From Clostridium sp. CAG:221 (GTDB taxonomy: Bacteria > Bacillota > Clostridia > Clostridiales > Clostridiaceae), in assembly GCA_000435835.1 (NCBI GenBank), contig FR883406.1, positions 8,978-61,471 of the forward strand: DNA of 52,494 bases, given 5' to 3'. Below the pieces are notes generated by a model. It was not told the DNA's origin and did no database searches. It worked only from the letters and a program-made list of their open reading frames with translations. A program made the position numbers and the translations under genes. Shown piece after piece: positions 44,210 through 52,473 of this stretch; the stretch's first letter is position 1, and every line of letters starts with the position of its first letter.

Positions 44210-44911
44210 ATGATATTAAAAACCGAATTTAAAAATAATATACCAAGATATTACTGTAGCAACTGTTCAAAATGTACTAGTCATATTTCAATAAACTTTA
44301 CTAATCTAAAACATAGAGGATGCTGCTATTACTTTCCTAAATTTAATTTAGTAGATATTCAGAAAATGGTTCAACTACCAGGCGGAAAAAATGTTTTAGA
44401 TAAAATAATAAACACTGATGGTACCATAATCTATAAGTATCATATTGAAACTCATGGAATCTTTGAAGAAGAAAAATATCAAAAGTTCCTTCAAGGTAAC
44501 TTGGAACTTTCAAATGAAGAGCTTAACATCTTAATTTCTGATGAATTTCATGATAAATCACTTTTCTTTAAAAGCTGCCCTTTTGTAGAGGATGGAGTTG
44601 GATGTACCATTCCATTTCAATTTAGGAATCCAGTATGCAATTTCTTTCTTTGCCATGAAATAAAAAATAATGCACACGATGATAAATTAATAAAAGAATA
44701 TGAAAATGAAGCAGAAAGTTTCTGGAAGTTTTATGATTGGGAAAATATGAATTTAACACATTTACTCCATGAAAATAATCTAAATCTTCTTAAAGATTTT
44801 CATAAAATCTTAAAGTTTCTAGCTAATTATGAAATTTCCTACTATGATTTTCCCCCACTGGCAGAAATGGACCTCCATACTGAGGAATCATCAACTAATT
44901 TTATAAAATAA
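44210..44911 (+). CDS. YkgJ-type cysteine-cluster protein, function unknown
   Basis: 233 residues with CSNCSKC near the N terminus, then GCCYYFPKF, and later a cluster SCPFVEDGVGC...NPVCNFFLC. The spacing resembles the zinc/iron-chelating YkgJ/FliB-like family, thought to bind an iron-sulphur cluster. The ATG follows AAAGAGGTGAAATT. Single plus-strand gene among minus-strand neighbours; it converges on rnz with only 36 bp between and no clear terminator. Reaction not known. Confidence 0.75.
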   Translation: MILKTEFKNNIPRYYCSNCSKCTSHISINFTNLKHRGCCYYFPKFNLVDIQKMVQLPGGKNVLDKIINTDGTIIYKYHIETHGIFEEEKYQKFLQGNLELSNEELNILISDEFHDKSLFFKSCPFVEDGVGCTIPFQFRNPVCNFFLCHEIKNNAHDDKLIKEYENEAESFWKFYDWENMNLTHLLHENNLNLLKDFHKILKFLANYEISYYDFPPLAEMDLHTEESSTNFIK

Positions 44912-44947
44912 ATAAGTACAAGCTTCTTTTTTAGCTCATCCCTATGT

Positions 44948-45898
44948 TTATTCTATAAATGATAATAAATCTATTAATCTATCATAGCCTAACACTACAT
45001 TTTCAAACTCTTCTTTTGCATTTTGTATATACAAGGAAGGGTCCTGTAGTGCTGGCGAAAAATGAGTAAGCATCATTTTTCTACATTTTGCTTTTCTAGC
45101 TAATGTAGCTGCTTCTCTAAAGGTCATATGTTGATTTTTTATAGCTTTTTCTATATCATCATCACTACCATAAGTTCCTTCACAAATAAATAAGTCACTA
45201 TCTTCTATAAAATTTATACTTTCTTCTAAAGGTCTGCTATCAGTGATATAGGAAAGCTTAATTCCTCTTCTTTCATCACCAAGCACCATTGAATCTTTAT
45301 ATTCTTTGCCCTCATAAATAATACTTACTTCACCTTTTTGCAATCTATTCCATAATAATTTAGGCACATCATTCTTTAGAGCTTTTTCCACATTAAACTT
45401 TCTAGCTCTCTTAAAATAAAAGCTATATCCTATACATGGTGCTGAATGCTCCAGTTCCATTGTATTAATCATTATCTCCGTTTTTTCCTCAGCATCTTCG
45501 TTTACTTCTAAGGTTTCACTGCCCATTTTTAATGCTATTCTTCTTTCATTTTCTATAATCTTTACTTCATAAGGCAGATACCTAGCAATTACTCTTAAAT
45601 AATCTACCACCTTGTCTATTCCTTCTGGTCCTATGATGGTAAGAGGTGCTGTCCTTCCACTGTTGCCTATGGTGGCTAACAATCCTGGAAGCCCTACGAT
45701 ATGATCTCCATGACAATGAGTTATACATATTACATCTACAGATTTAAATCCCCAACCAATGATCCTCATGGAAACCTGTGTTCCTTCACCACAATCAATT
45801 AATATTTTTCGTCCTTTAAAGTTTATTAAAAGTGCCGATAAATTTCTAAAGGGCATAGGCATTCCACCACCACAACCTAACAAGCATAAATCTACCAT
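44948..45898 (-). CDS. rnz: Ribonuclease Z (tRNA 3'-processing endonuclease)
   Basis: Metallo-beta-lactamase-fold nuclease that trims tRNA 3' ends. 316 residues. Metal site THCHGDHIVGLPGLL, then LEHSAPCIGYSF, ITDSRPLEESI and MMLTHFSPALQ. N-terminal LLGCGGGMPMPFRNLSALLI has an extra glycine stretch compared with the usual GTGS motif. An exosite-like region lies between residues 165 and 215 (KRARKFNVEKALKNDVP). The ATG follows AAAGAGGGGTAAC. Confidence 0.92.
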   Translation of the reverse strand: MVDLCLLGCGGGMPMPFRNLSALLINFKGRKILIDCGEGTQVSMRIIGWGFKSVDVICITHCHGDHIVGLPGLLATIGNSGRTAPLTIIGPEGIDKVVDYLRVIARYLPYEVKIIENERRIALKMGSETLEVNEDAEEKTEIMINTMELEHSAPCIGYSFYFKRARKFNVEKALKNDVPKLLWNRLQKGEVSIIYEGKEYKDSMVLGDERRGIKLSYITDSRPLEESINFIEDSDLFICEGTYGSDDDIEKAIKNQHMTFREAATLARKAKCRKMMLTHFSPALQDPSLYIQNAKEEFENVVLGYDRLIDLLSFIE

Positions 45899-46506
45899 TG
45901 TTACCCCTCTTTCTTTTACTAGTATATTTATTAATTTACTCTACTATTTTATATTTATCCATATGATTTTAATACTTCCATATATTATCTAAGCTTCAAT
46001 TGCGGAACATATTAAAAATTATATTAATCATAGATATAAATCATGCCCTTGGAAAATTGATGATTTAAGTTACTAAAACTCACACTATTAAATAAGGTTG
46101 CCTATATAGGCAACCTTATTTATGTGTAACTCACAAACTCAGTAATGTCATTACAATTTTTATTAAAAGAGTTAGAGGCTTAAATTCCAATTTATTTTTA
46201 CAATTCAAGAACACAATCTTCAGTTATTGCAACTTAAAAGGATGTCCGTATGTACCTCCTCTGTTTTATACTCCTATTTCAAGATTATTTTAAAGAAAAG
46301 CAAATATATTTTCTTAAAAAAATACTAAAGTCATTAGGAAATCCATTAGAAAATCCGCTGGTTAATATTTTTACCCTAATCTATAACCCCTTTTACATAA
46401 ACTCATATAATTTGAAATAAAATTTAAAACGGTTGAATAAAAGGATACGCTAATTTATTATCGGAAATACTGTTTAACTTATAAAATTTTAAAAAAATCT
46501 CATTCT
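45899..46506. other. 608-bp intergenic region with a perfect palindrome
   Basis: No ORF with a credible start and binding site is present. The only clear signal is the palindrome at 46090-46121, listed separately. The strand upstream of rnz carries no good promoter match. A 28-codon plus-strand frame at about 46243 has no binding site and was not accepted. Confidence 0.6.
46090..46121. terminator. 32-bp perfect palindrome, bidirectional terminator-like
   Basis: Arms AAATAAGGTTGCCTAT and its exact complement meet with no true loop (13-bp GC-containing stem plus a TATATA centre). It lies about 190 bp before rnz and 385 bp after the exported hypothetical gene, so it could end that gene's transcript. 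Confidence 0.7.
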
Positions 46507-47031
46507 TTAAGCAGTCCTAGTATAGTATTTACTCTCCACAATATCTCCATTAATATCATACATTTTTAATATCTCTGAGTTAGCTGGCAAGATAATTGTA
46601 AATGGCTTACTATTATCAATATCCTTTATTTCAACACCATTACTAGTGTTAATTTCTATTTTAGCTATTTGTTGCTTATTCATGGACATATAAATCTTTT
46701 CATCAAAGCCTTTCATTTTAAGTACTAAAGCATCATTGACATTTTCCCCTGCTGCACCATATCTAAAGAAATAACCAAAAGAAAATCCTTGATTATTAAC
46801 ATAAATAGATATAATATACTTTTCTTCACTATCTTCATAAAAGAGCATTGAAGAAATACGCTTTGTTTCTGCTTTAGCTACTTGCCAATCATCAGGTATT
46901 CTTTGAGATACTCGTGCATCTTTTTCAACATTTGTCTTATACGTACCTATAGCACTGTTATTATATAAAAAAATTAATATTAGTAGCATAAATCCAGCAA
47001 GTACTCCTAAATATTTGCCTATATTTTTCAT
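46507..47031 (-). CDS. Exported or membrane-anchored hypothetical protein
   Basis: 174 residues. One N-terminal hydrophobic helix (YLGVLAGFMLLILIFLYNN) then a mostly beta-predicted soluble part with SIYVNNQGFSFGYFFRYG, FTIILPANSEILKMYDINGD. No Cys at the signal, so an anchored extracytoplasmic protein is more likely than a lipoprotein. The ATG follows GGAGGAAGGTGG. No family recognised. It lies 78 bp downstream of the two-TGA membrane gene and may be co-transcribed with it. Confidence 0.7.
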   Translation of the reverse strand: MKNIGKYLGVLAGFMLLILIFLYNNSAIGTYKTNVEKDARVSQRIPDDWQVAKAETKRISSMLFYEDSEEKYIISIYVNNQGFSFGYFFRYGAAGENVNDALVLKMKGFDEKIYMSMNKQQIAKIEINTSNGVEIKDIDNSKPFTIILPANSEILKMYDINGDIVESKYYTRTA

Positions 47032-47109
47032 CCACCTTCCTCCATTTTTTTCCTAAAATTGTAATTTACCATTATATAAGTTTTATAATAATATCACATA
47101 ATTTTAATA

Positions 47110-47421
47110 TTATTCATCATTATGTTTAATTTTTCTTATTTCCTGAATGATAACATATGTGCAACACATCATAGTAACAGTAGTTATTGTAGCAACCACA
47201 ATAGCAATTCGGTCTTGCTGAAAGCCTAATAATCTGAATAAGATTATAAATATAGATGCAATGATAATTGATGCTACAAACGCTAAACATATCTTTACAA
47301 TAATATCTATATCCTCTCTTTTTATTACATTATCTTCTTCTGATTTTTCATTGGTAGAACTATATCATCCAAATGCATAAACTCAACTAATTAATGCTAT
47401 AACTAAAATGATTCCTCTCAT
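47110..47421 (-). pseudogene. Small three-helix membrane protein interrupted by two in-frame TGA codons
   Basis: Not a normal ORF. From ATG 47421, preceded by AAGGAGGATTAATA, the frame reads MRGIILVIALIS, TGA, VYAFG, TGA, YSSTNEKSEEDNVIKREDID and continues through two further hydrophobic segments (IVKICLAFVASIIIASIFII and IAIVVATITTVTMMCCTYV) to EIRKIKHNDE and a TAA at 47110. The TGA codons are at 47385-47383 and 47367-47365, where Trp (TGG) would suit a membrane helix. The remaining 84 codons are open. An extended -10 TGG-TATAAT lies at 47484-47492. Two point-mutated stops in a pseudogene is the simplest reading; recoding is possible. Confidence 0.75.
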
Positions 47422-47483
47422 TATTAATCCTCCTTAATTTAATGAAAAAATATAATATAATTGGACACTAAACTTTATGATTA

Positions 47484-47492
47484 ATTATACCA
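47484..47492 (-). promoter_or_regulatory. Extended -10 promoter before the two-TGA gene
   Basis: TGG followed by consensus TATAAT on the minus strand (TATAAT is complement of 47484-47489), about 60 nt before the ATG. No good -35. The rest of 47422-47632 is AT-rich with nothing else recognised. Confidence 0.4.
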
Positions 47493-47632
47493 TATTTTAC
47501 ATAAATTGTAGCTATTAATAAATCGCTTCGTAATTAATTATTTAAAGTAATCCAACCTTTTATCTATCTATAAGCACAATTAATTTTCTTTTCATATTTT
47601 ATTATATAAACCCTTTTTTATTTCTTTTATTC

Positions 47633-49132
47633 TTACTCTTCTTCCCATGCCATAGCTCTAGTTACTGCTTTTTTCCATGCTCTATAAAGCTTTTCTTTCT
47701 TATCTTCATCATATTGTGGCTCATACGCTTGGCTTACACACCATTTTGTAGCTATCTCTTCTTTTGATTTCCAGAAGCCAACAGCTAATCCTGCAAGATA
47801 TGCTGCCCCTAATGCAGTTGTTTCTGTAATTATTGGTCTAATTACCTTTGTTCCAGTTATATCAGCTTGGAACTGCATTAAGAAATTATTTCTACTAGCT
47901 CCTCCATCAACCTTAATACTATTAAGTCTACAACCTGAATCCTCTTCCATTGCATCCATAAGATCCCTTGATTGATAAGCAATGGATTCTAATGCCGCTC
48001 TTATTATATGGTTTTTATTAGTGCCTCTTGTAAGTCCTAATATAGTTCCTCTTGCATACATATCCCAATAAGGAGCTCCAAGCCCTGTAAAGGCAGGTAC
48101 TACATATACTCCACCATTATCTTTTACTTTACCTGCAAAGTATTCTGTATCAGCTGCATTATTCACTAGCTCTAACTCATCTCTAATCCATTGAATTACA
48201 GCTCCACCAACAAATACTGATCCTTCAAGAGCATATTGGACTTTACCATCTATACCAACTGCTATAGTAGTTAATAATCCATTTTTACTTTCAATCATCT
48301 TCTCCCCAGTATTCATTAAAAGAAAACATTCTGTTCCATATGTGTTTTTTACATCTCCAGCTTTATAGCATGTTTGTCCAAATAATGCACATTGCTGGTC
48401 TCCAGCCATTCCAGAGATAGGTACTCTTACACCACCTTTTCCCCCTAGATTAGTGTATCCATAAACCTCAGAAGAATTTCTCACTTCTGGAAGCATAGAC
48501 ATAGGAATACCTACTCTTCCAATAATCTTCTCATCCCATCTAAGCTCTTTGATATTATATAACATTGTCCTAGATGCATTTGTATAATCTGTAACATGTA
48601 CTTTTCCATTAGTTAATTTCCAAACAAGCCATGTATCTACAGTTCCAAAAAGTAATTCTCCTTTTTCAGCTTTCTCCCTAGCTCCCTCCACATTATCTAA
48701 AATCCATTTTATTTTTGTTGCTGAGAAATAAGCATCTAATAATAACCCTGTACTTTCTTTTACATATTTAGCAAACTCTTTATCCTTCTTTAATTCATCA
48801 ACAATTGCAGCAGTCCTTCTACATTGCCATACTATGGCATTATATATAGGTTCTCCAGTATATTTATCCCATACAATAGTTGTTTCTCTCTGATTGGTAA
48901 TACCAATTGCTGCTATTTCTTCTTGAGTTATATTAGATTTAGCCAGCACTTCTTGTAAAACACCATATTGACTGGACCATATTTCCATTGGATTATGCTC
49001 CACCCATCCTTCATGAGGATAAATTTGTGTAAATTCCTTTTGACTTATATCTAATATATTTTGATCCTTATCAAAAATAATAGCTCTTGAACTTGTGGTT
49101 CCTTGATCTAATGCAATAACATACTTTTTCAT
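47633..49132 (-). CDS. glpK: Glycerol kinase
   Basis: Phosphorylates glycerol to glycerol-3-phosphate. 499 residues, the usual length. FGGY-family motifs: ALDQGTTSSRAIIFD, GITNQRETTIVWD, GLLLDAYFSATKIKW, GMAGDQQCALFGQ, VYVVPAFTGLGAPYWD and VDGGASRNNFLMQFQADI. The ATG follows AAAGGATT. It lacks a neighbouring glpF or glpD. Upstream are a promoter, a cre site and a terminator-like leader hairpin, which suggests carbon catabolite repression plus glycerol-dependent antitermination. Divergent from the DAACS symporter gene. Confidence 0.97.
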   Translation of the reverse strand: MKKYVIALDQGTTSSRAIIFDKDQNILDISQKEFTQIYPHEGWVEHNPMEIWSSQYGVLQEVLAKSNITQEEIAAIGITNQRETTIVWDKYTGEPIYNAIVWQCRRTAAIVDELKKDKEFAKYVKESTGLLLDAYFSATKIKWILDNVEGAREKAEKGELLFGTVDTWLVWKLTNGKVHVTDYTNASRTMLYNIKELRWDEKIIGRVGIPMSMLPEVRNSSEVYGYTNLGGKGGVRVPISGMAGDQQCALFGQTCYKAGDVKNTYGTECFLLMNTGEKMIESKNGLLTTIAVGIDGKVQYALEGSVFVGGAVIQWIRDELELVNNAADTEYFAGKVKDNGGVYVVPAFTGLGAPYWDMYARGTILGLTRGTNKNHIIRAALESIAYQSRDLMDAMEEDSGCRLNSIKVDGGASRNNFLMQFQADITGTKVIRPIITETTALGAAYLAGLAVGFWKSKEEIATKWCVSQAYEPQYDEDKKEKLYRAWKKAVTRAMAWEEE

Positions 49133-49177
49133 TTTTTATACCAATCCTTTCAAAATATATATTAAATAAAAATAACC

Positions 49178-49218
49178 ACATAAAACATATTAATTGCATA
49201 AATGCATATGTTTTATGT
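49178..49218 (-). promoter_or_regulatory. Terminator-like leader hairpin of glpK (possible GlpP antiterminator target)
   Basis: A 13-bp stem ACATAAAACATAT/ATATGTTTTATGT (49178-49190 with 49206-49218) is extended by an inner TGCAT/ATGCA pair, and is followed on the minus strand by GGTTATTTTTATTT. It lies between the promoter and glpK. GlpP-controlled terminators precede glpD and glpFK in Bacillus; the same mode here is inference. Confidence 0.55.
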
Positions 49219-49280
49219 AGTAACTCTCACTTTCTGTTATTACCTACATAAATAGAAATTTTAAAACTCTAAATGTAACT

Positions 49281-49295
49281 TGGTAACCGTTTACA
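49281..49295 (-). promoter_or_regulatory. Catabolite-responsive element (cre) of glpK
   Basis: TGTAAACGGTTACCA on the minus strand matches the cre consensus TGWAANCGNTNWCA at 13 of 14 positions (last C instead of A). It lies at about +7 to +21 of the predicted transcript, a position from which CcpA represses by blocking. Confidence 0.75.
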
Positions 49296-49308
49296 GTTAT
49301 ATTTTTTA

Positions 49309-49336
49309 GTATTACAAATATCATAACTCTTGTCAA
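49309..49336 (-). promoter_or_regulatory. Promoter of glpK
   Basis: TTGACA (49331-49336), 16-nt spacer, TAATAC (49309-49314) on the minus strand; the transcript starts near 49302, about 170 nt before glpK. Confidence 0.6.
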
Positions 49337-49603
49337 CTTGCTTCTCTCATTTATATATACTATACAGTCTCAATCTTTGCTGATATTTAACTTTTTTAAT
49401 TGCAAAAAACGAAAGTTATTTTTTGTAAATATTTATATTTGTTTTTCAAATTAACAGCTCTAAAGCTTTACATATCAAGATTAATATAGATTTTTTCTTA
49501 TTTCCACTATTGTCATTTTCTTCTTTTTATGGTATAAATATATTTATATTTTGCAAGTTGTGTTTTCGAAAATTGCATTTGATAAAAACAAAGGGGGATA
49601 CTT

Positions 49604-50881
49604 ATGAGAAAAAAATTAAATTTGACAGCGAAAATTTTTATATGCTTAATTCTTGGAGCCATTACAGGTATTATTTTATACCAATTACCTAGTGGATACA
49701 TTAAGGATGATTTTATTATTAATGGTGTTTTTAAAGTTATAGGTAAGGGATTTGTTCGAGCAATGCAAATGCTAGTTGTACCTTTAGTATTTTGTTCCCT
49801 TGTTTGCGGTAGTATGTCTATTGGAGATACTAAGAAATTAGGTAAAGTAGGTGCTAGAACCATAGCTTTCTATATTGCAACTACAGCCATAGCAATAACC
49901 CTTTCCATTGGTATAGGAAAGTTAATTAATCCTGGTTTAGGTCTTGATTTATCTACTATAGAAATTGCTGAAACAACTATAGCAGAAAGTACAGCAGTTT
50001 CTGATGTAATATTAAATATAATTCCAACTAATCCTATAAATTCATTAGCTGAAGGAAATATGCTTCAAATAATAGTATTTGCTCTTTTAATTGGCCTTAT
50101 TTTAGCACAATTGAAGGATAAAGCTGAAACAGTTGGTAAGTTTTTTACACAATTTAATGATATTATGATGAAGATGACAACAATAGTTATGAAGGCTGCT
50201 CCAATAGGTGTATTTTGCCTTATAGCCACAACTTTTTCAACTATGGGATGGAATGCTTTTGCTCCACTTTTAAAATATATATTTGCAGTATTTTTAGCAT
50301 TAGCTATTCATTGCTTAGTAACATATATGCTTATGCTTAAAGGCTTTACAAAACTAAGCCCAATAAAATTCTTAAGCAAATTTGCTCCTGTTATGAGCTT
50401 TGCATTTTCTACAGCATCATCTAATGCTTCAATTCCTTTATCCATTGAAACATTAGATGAAAAATTAGGTGTTTCTGAAAACATATCATCTTTTACTGTA
50501 CCACTTGGTGCAACTATTAACATGGATGGGACTGCTATAATGCAAGGTGTAGCTGTAGTATTTGTTGCTCAAGCTTTTGGTATCAACCTAGGATTAAATG
50601 ATTACCTTACTGTAATACTTACAGCAACACTTGCTTCCATAGGTACTGCTGGTGTTCCTGGCGTTGGTATGATCACTCTATCAATGGTCTTTAATTCTAT
50701 AGGACTACCTGTTGAAGGAATAGGTCTTATAATGGGAATTGATAGAATATTAGATATGTGTCGTACTGCTGTCAATGTTACAGGTGATGCAGTATGTACA
50801 ACAATAATTGCTAAACAATACGGTGAACTAGATGAAAGTATCTTTAATGACGATCTTAATACAGCAATTTTAAATGATTAA
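49604..50881 (+). CDS. Dicarboxylate/amino acid:cation symporter (DAACS family)
   Basis: Secondary transporter driven by sodium or protons, for glutamate/aspartate or C4-dicarboxylates. 425 residues. Glt-type hallmarks: FSTASSNASIPLSIETL (HP1 serine-rich motif), PLGATINMDGTAIMQG, GTAGVPGVGMI (HP2) and DRILDMCRTAVNVTGDA with the substrate-binding Asp, Arg and Asn. The Arg in DMCRTAVN is the position found in the acidic amino-acid carriers, so glutamate/aspartate is favoured. The ATG follows AAAGGGGGATACTT. Divergent from glpK; followed by a terminator. Confidence 0.9.
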   Translation: MRKKLNLTAKIFICLILGAITGIILYQLPSGYIKDDFIINGVFKVIGKGFVRAMQMLVVPLVFCSLVCGSMSIGDTKKLGKVGARTIAFYIATTAIAITLSIGIGKLINPGLGLDLSTIEIAETTIAESTAVSDVILNIIPTNPINSLAEGNMLQIIVFALLIGLILAQLKDKAETVGKFFTQFNDIMMKMTTIVMKAAPIGVFCLIATTFSTMGWNAFAPLLKYIFAVFLALAIHCLVTYMLMLKGFTKLSPIKFLSKFAPVMSFAFSTASSNASIPLSIETLDEKLGVSENISSFTVPLGATINMDGTAIMQGVAVVFVAQAFGINLGLNDYLTVILTATLASIGTAGVPGVGMITLSMVFNSIGLPVEGIGLIMGIDRILDMCRTAVNVTGDAVCTTIIAKQYGELDESIFNDDLNTAILND

Positions 50882-50886
50882 TTAAG

Positions 50887-50912
50887 AAAAGGGCAATTTA
50901 TAATGCCCTTTT
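50887..50912 (+). terminator. Terminator of the DAACS symporter gene
   Basis: AAAAGGGCA/TGCCCTTTT stem (50887-50895 with 50904-50912), 8-nt loop, then ATTTTCT. It lies 6 bp after the stop; its A arm would also help stop the convergent zinc-ribbon gene. Confidence 0.85.
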
Positions 50913-50930
50913 ATTTTCTATTACAATATT

Positions 50931-51306
50931 TTATTTAATTCTATTACCGCAATATGGACAATAACTATATTGTGAATCAACCTCTCTTCCACAGCCTGGG
51001 CATATTTTTTTCCCTCCATGTATTTTCCTCTTCTTTTAAATCCCAATAATTTATTTCTATATCATTGTCATGCTCAATACTTTTTCCCTTTTCCTTAGAA
51101 ACTTTAAATACACAGCTACAATTCTCACAAATAAGGTAGTATTCTTCATGCCACTTAAATATAGGTATAAAGAAAAAATGAAAATAATCATATTGCTTTA
51201 CCAATTTACCTGTAACATTTTGTAAACATCTTTTACATGTAAGATTATTTATTTCTTTTATTATCTTTTCCCTATGTTCTATGCCAAAAATCCCTATAAA
51301 AAACAT
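50931..51306 (-). CDS. Four-CxxC zinc-ribbon protein with a frameshift near the C terminus
   Basis: The frame from ATG 51306 (preceded by AAAGGAGGAAACT) reads MFFIGIFGIEHREKIIKEIN, CKRC, FHFFFIPIFKWHEEYYLI, CENC, then EEENTWREKNMPRLWKRG and stops at 50977, 109 residues. In another frame the DNA continues ICPGCGREVDSQYSYCPYCG then NRIK to a TAA at 50931. Removing one A from the A7 tract at 51005-51011 joins them, giving a 124-residue protein with four CxxC pairs, as expected for the family. So the gene either lost its last ribbon or the sequence has an indel. Function unknown. Confidence 0.8.
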
Positions 51307-51417
51307 AGTTTCCTCCTTTTATAATATTAATAAATTTGTTTTATAAGCATTAATATTTTCTATTATACATATGCATATATTTATTATAGTAGATTATTTA
51401 AAATAAAGGAGTTTTTT

Positions 51418-52425
51418 ATGCAATCTATCTTAAATAAAATTAGCAATTTAGAAAAACTTATAGGCAACACTCCACTAATTGAAATTACCTTTAAATATAA
51501 AGATAGACCTTTAAAGATTTATTCTAAAATTGAATATTACAATTATACTGGAAGTATTAAAGATAGAGTTGCCTTATATATAATAAAAAAAGCTTATTTA
51601 GCTGGTAAAATTAAAGAAAAAGATATTGTTGCAGAAGCTACCAGTGGTAATACAGGCATATCCTTTGCAGCCATTTGTACCTATCTAAATCATGATGTCC
51701 ATATTTATATGCCTGATTGGCTCAGCACTGAACGAATGAAATTATTAGAAAGCTTCAATGCAACCTTACATTTAGTTTCCAAGGAAGATGGAGGATTTCT
51801 AAAATGTATTTCATTAATTGAACAGTGTAGCAAACTTTGTTCTGATATATTTCTTCCAAGCCAATTTACCAACGTAGATAATATTTATGCTCATTACTAC
51901 TCAACTGGTCCTGAAATCTATTCTTCCTTAAGAAAAAGACATATCATTCCATCTATCTTTGTTGCTGGTGTTGGTACAGGTGGTACTGTTATGGGAATAG
52001 GTAAATACTTAAAAGAAAAAAATAAAAACATTAGAATTTATCCTCTAGAGCCAGCTAATTCTCCAACACTATCAACAGGAACACACATAAGTGACCATAG
52101 GATTCAAGGTATATCTGACGAATTTGTTCCACCAATTTTAGATCTTGCCTCTTTAAATGAAATTATAAGTGTTGATGATGGCGATTCAATAATAATGGCT
52201 CAAAAACTTTCTAAAGTTCTTGGTCTTGGTGTAGGTATTTCCTCTGGTGCTAACTTTTTAGGTGCTGTTAAGGCCTTAGAAATGAATAATTTTAAAGGAG
52301 CAGCTATTACCGTTTTTCCTGATGATAATAAAAAATATATTTCTACAGATTTAATGAAAAAAGAACCTGTTAAAGAAAACTTTATTTCTTCAGATATTGA
52401 ATTATTGCATTTTCGCATATTATAA
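51418..52425 (+). CDS. PLP-dependent cysteine synthase family enzyme (CysK/CysM-like)
   Basis: Fold-type II PLP enzyme, probably O-acetylserine sulfhydrylase or a related beta-replacement enzyme. 335 residues. PLP lysine Lys48 in TGSIKDR, the phosphate-binding loop GTGGT (186-190), substrate loop TSGNTG (75-80), and GISSGAN near the C terminus. It is slightly longer than CysK (about 310) with an acidic-to-hydrophobic tail, and lacks a neighbouring cysE or cysM. The ATG follows ATAAAGGAGTTTTTT. Followed after 27 bp by a hairpin that reads as a terminator on the other strand. Confidence 0.88.
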   Translation: MQSILNKISNLEKLIGNTPLIEITFKYKDRPLKIYSKIEYYNYTGSIKDRVALYIIKKAYLAGKIKEKDIVAEATSGNTGISFAAICTYLNHDVHIYMPDWLSTERMKLLESFNATLHLVSKEDGGFLKCISLIEQCSKLCSDIFLPSQFTNVDNIYAHYYSTGPEIYSSLRKRHIIPSIFVAGVGTGGTVMGIGKYLKEKNKNIRIYPLEPANSPTLSTGTHISDHRIQGISDEFVPPILDLASLNEIISVDDGDSIIMAQKLSKVLGLGVGISSGANFLGAVKALEMNNFKGAAITVFPDDNKKYISTDLMKKEPVKENFISSDIELLHFRIL

Positions 52426-52451
52426 TCACCATAAAATAATATAAAAAATAT

Positions 52452-52472
52452 AGGCAGTTTTTTAAACTGCCT
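52452..52472 (-). terminator. Minus-strand terminator at the right edge
   Basis: AGGCAGTTT/AAACTGCCT stem (52452-52460 with 52464-52472), 3-nt loop, followed on the minus strand by ATATTTTTTAT. It would terminate a gene whose end lies beyond the window. Confidence 0.6.
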
Positions 52473-52473
52473 C

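Noticed and set aside
46243..46329. 28-codon plus-strand frame MSVCTSSVLYSYFKIILKKS... in the rnz upstream gap
   Set aside because: No ribosome binding site, no terminator after it and no recognisable family; composition fits random AT-rich DNA.
47110..47421. Selenoprotein reading of the TGA codons
   Set aside because: No obvious SECIS-like hairpin was seen just after either TGA, the positions sit in a membrane helix, and no sel genes are in the window; Trp-codon mutation fits better.
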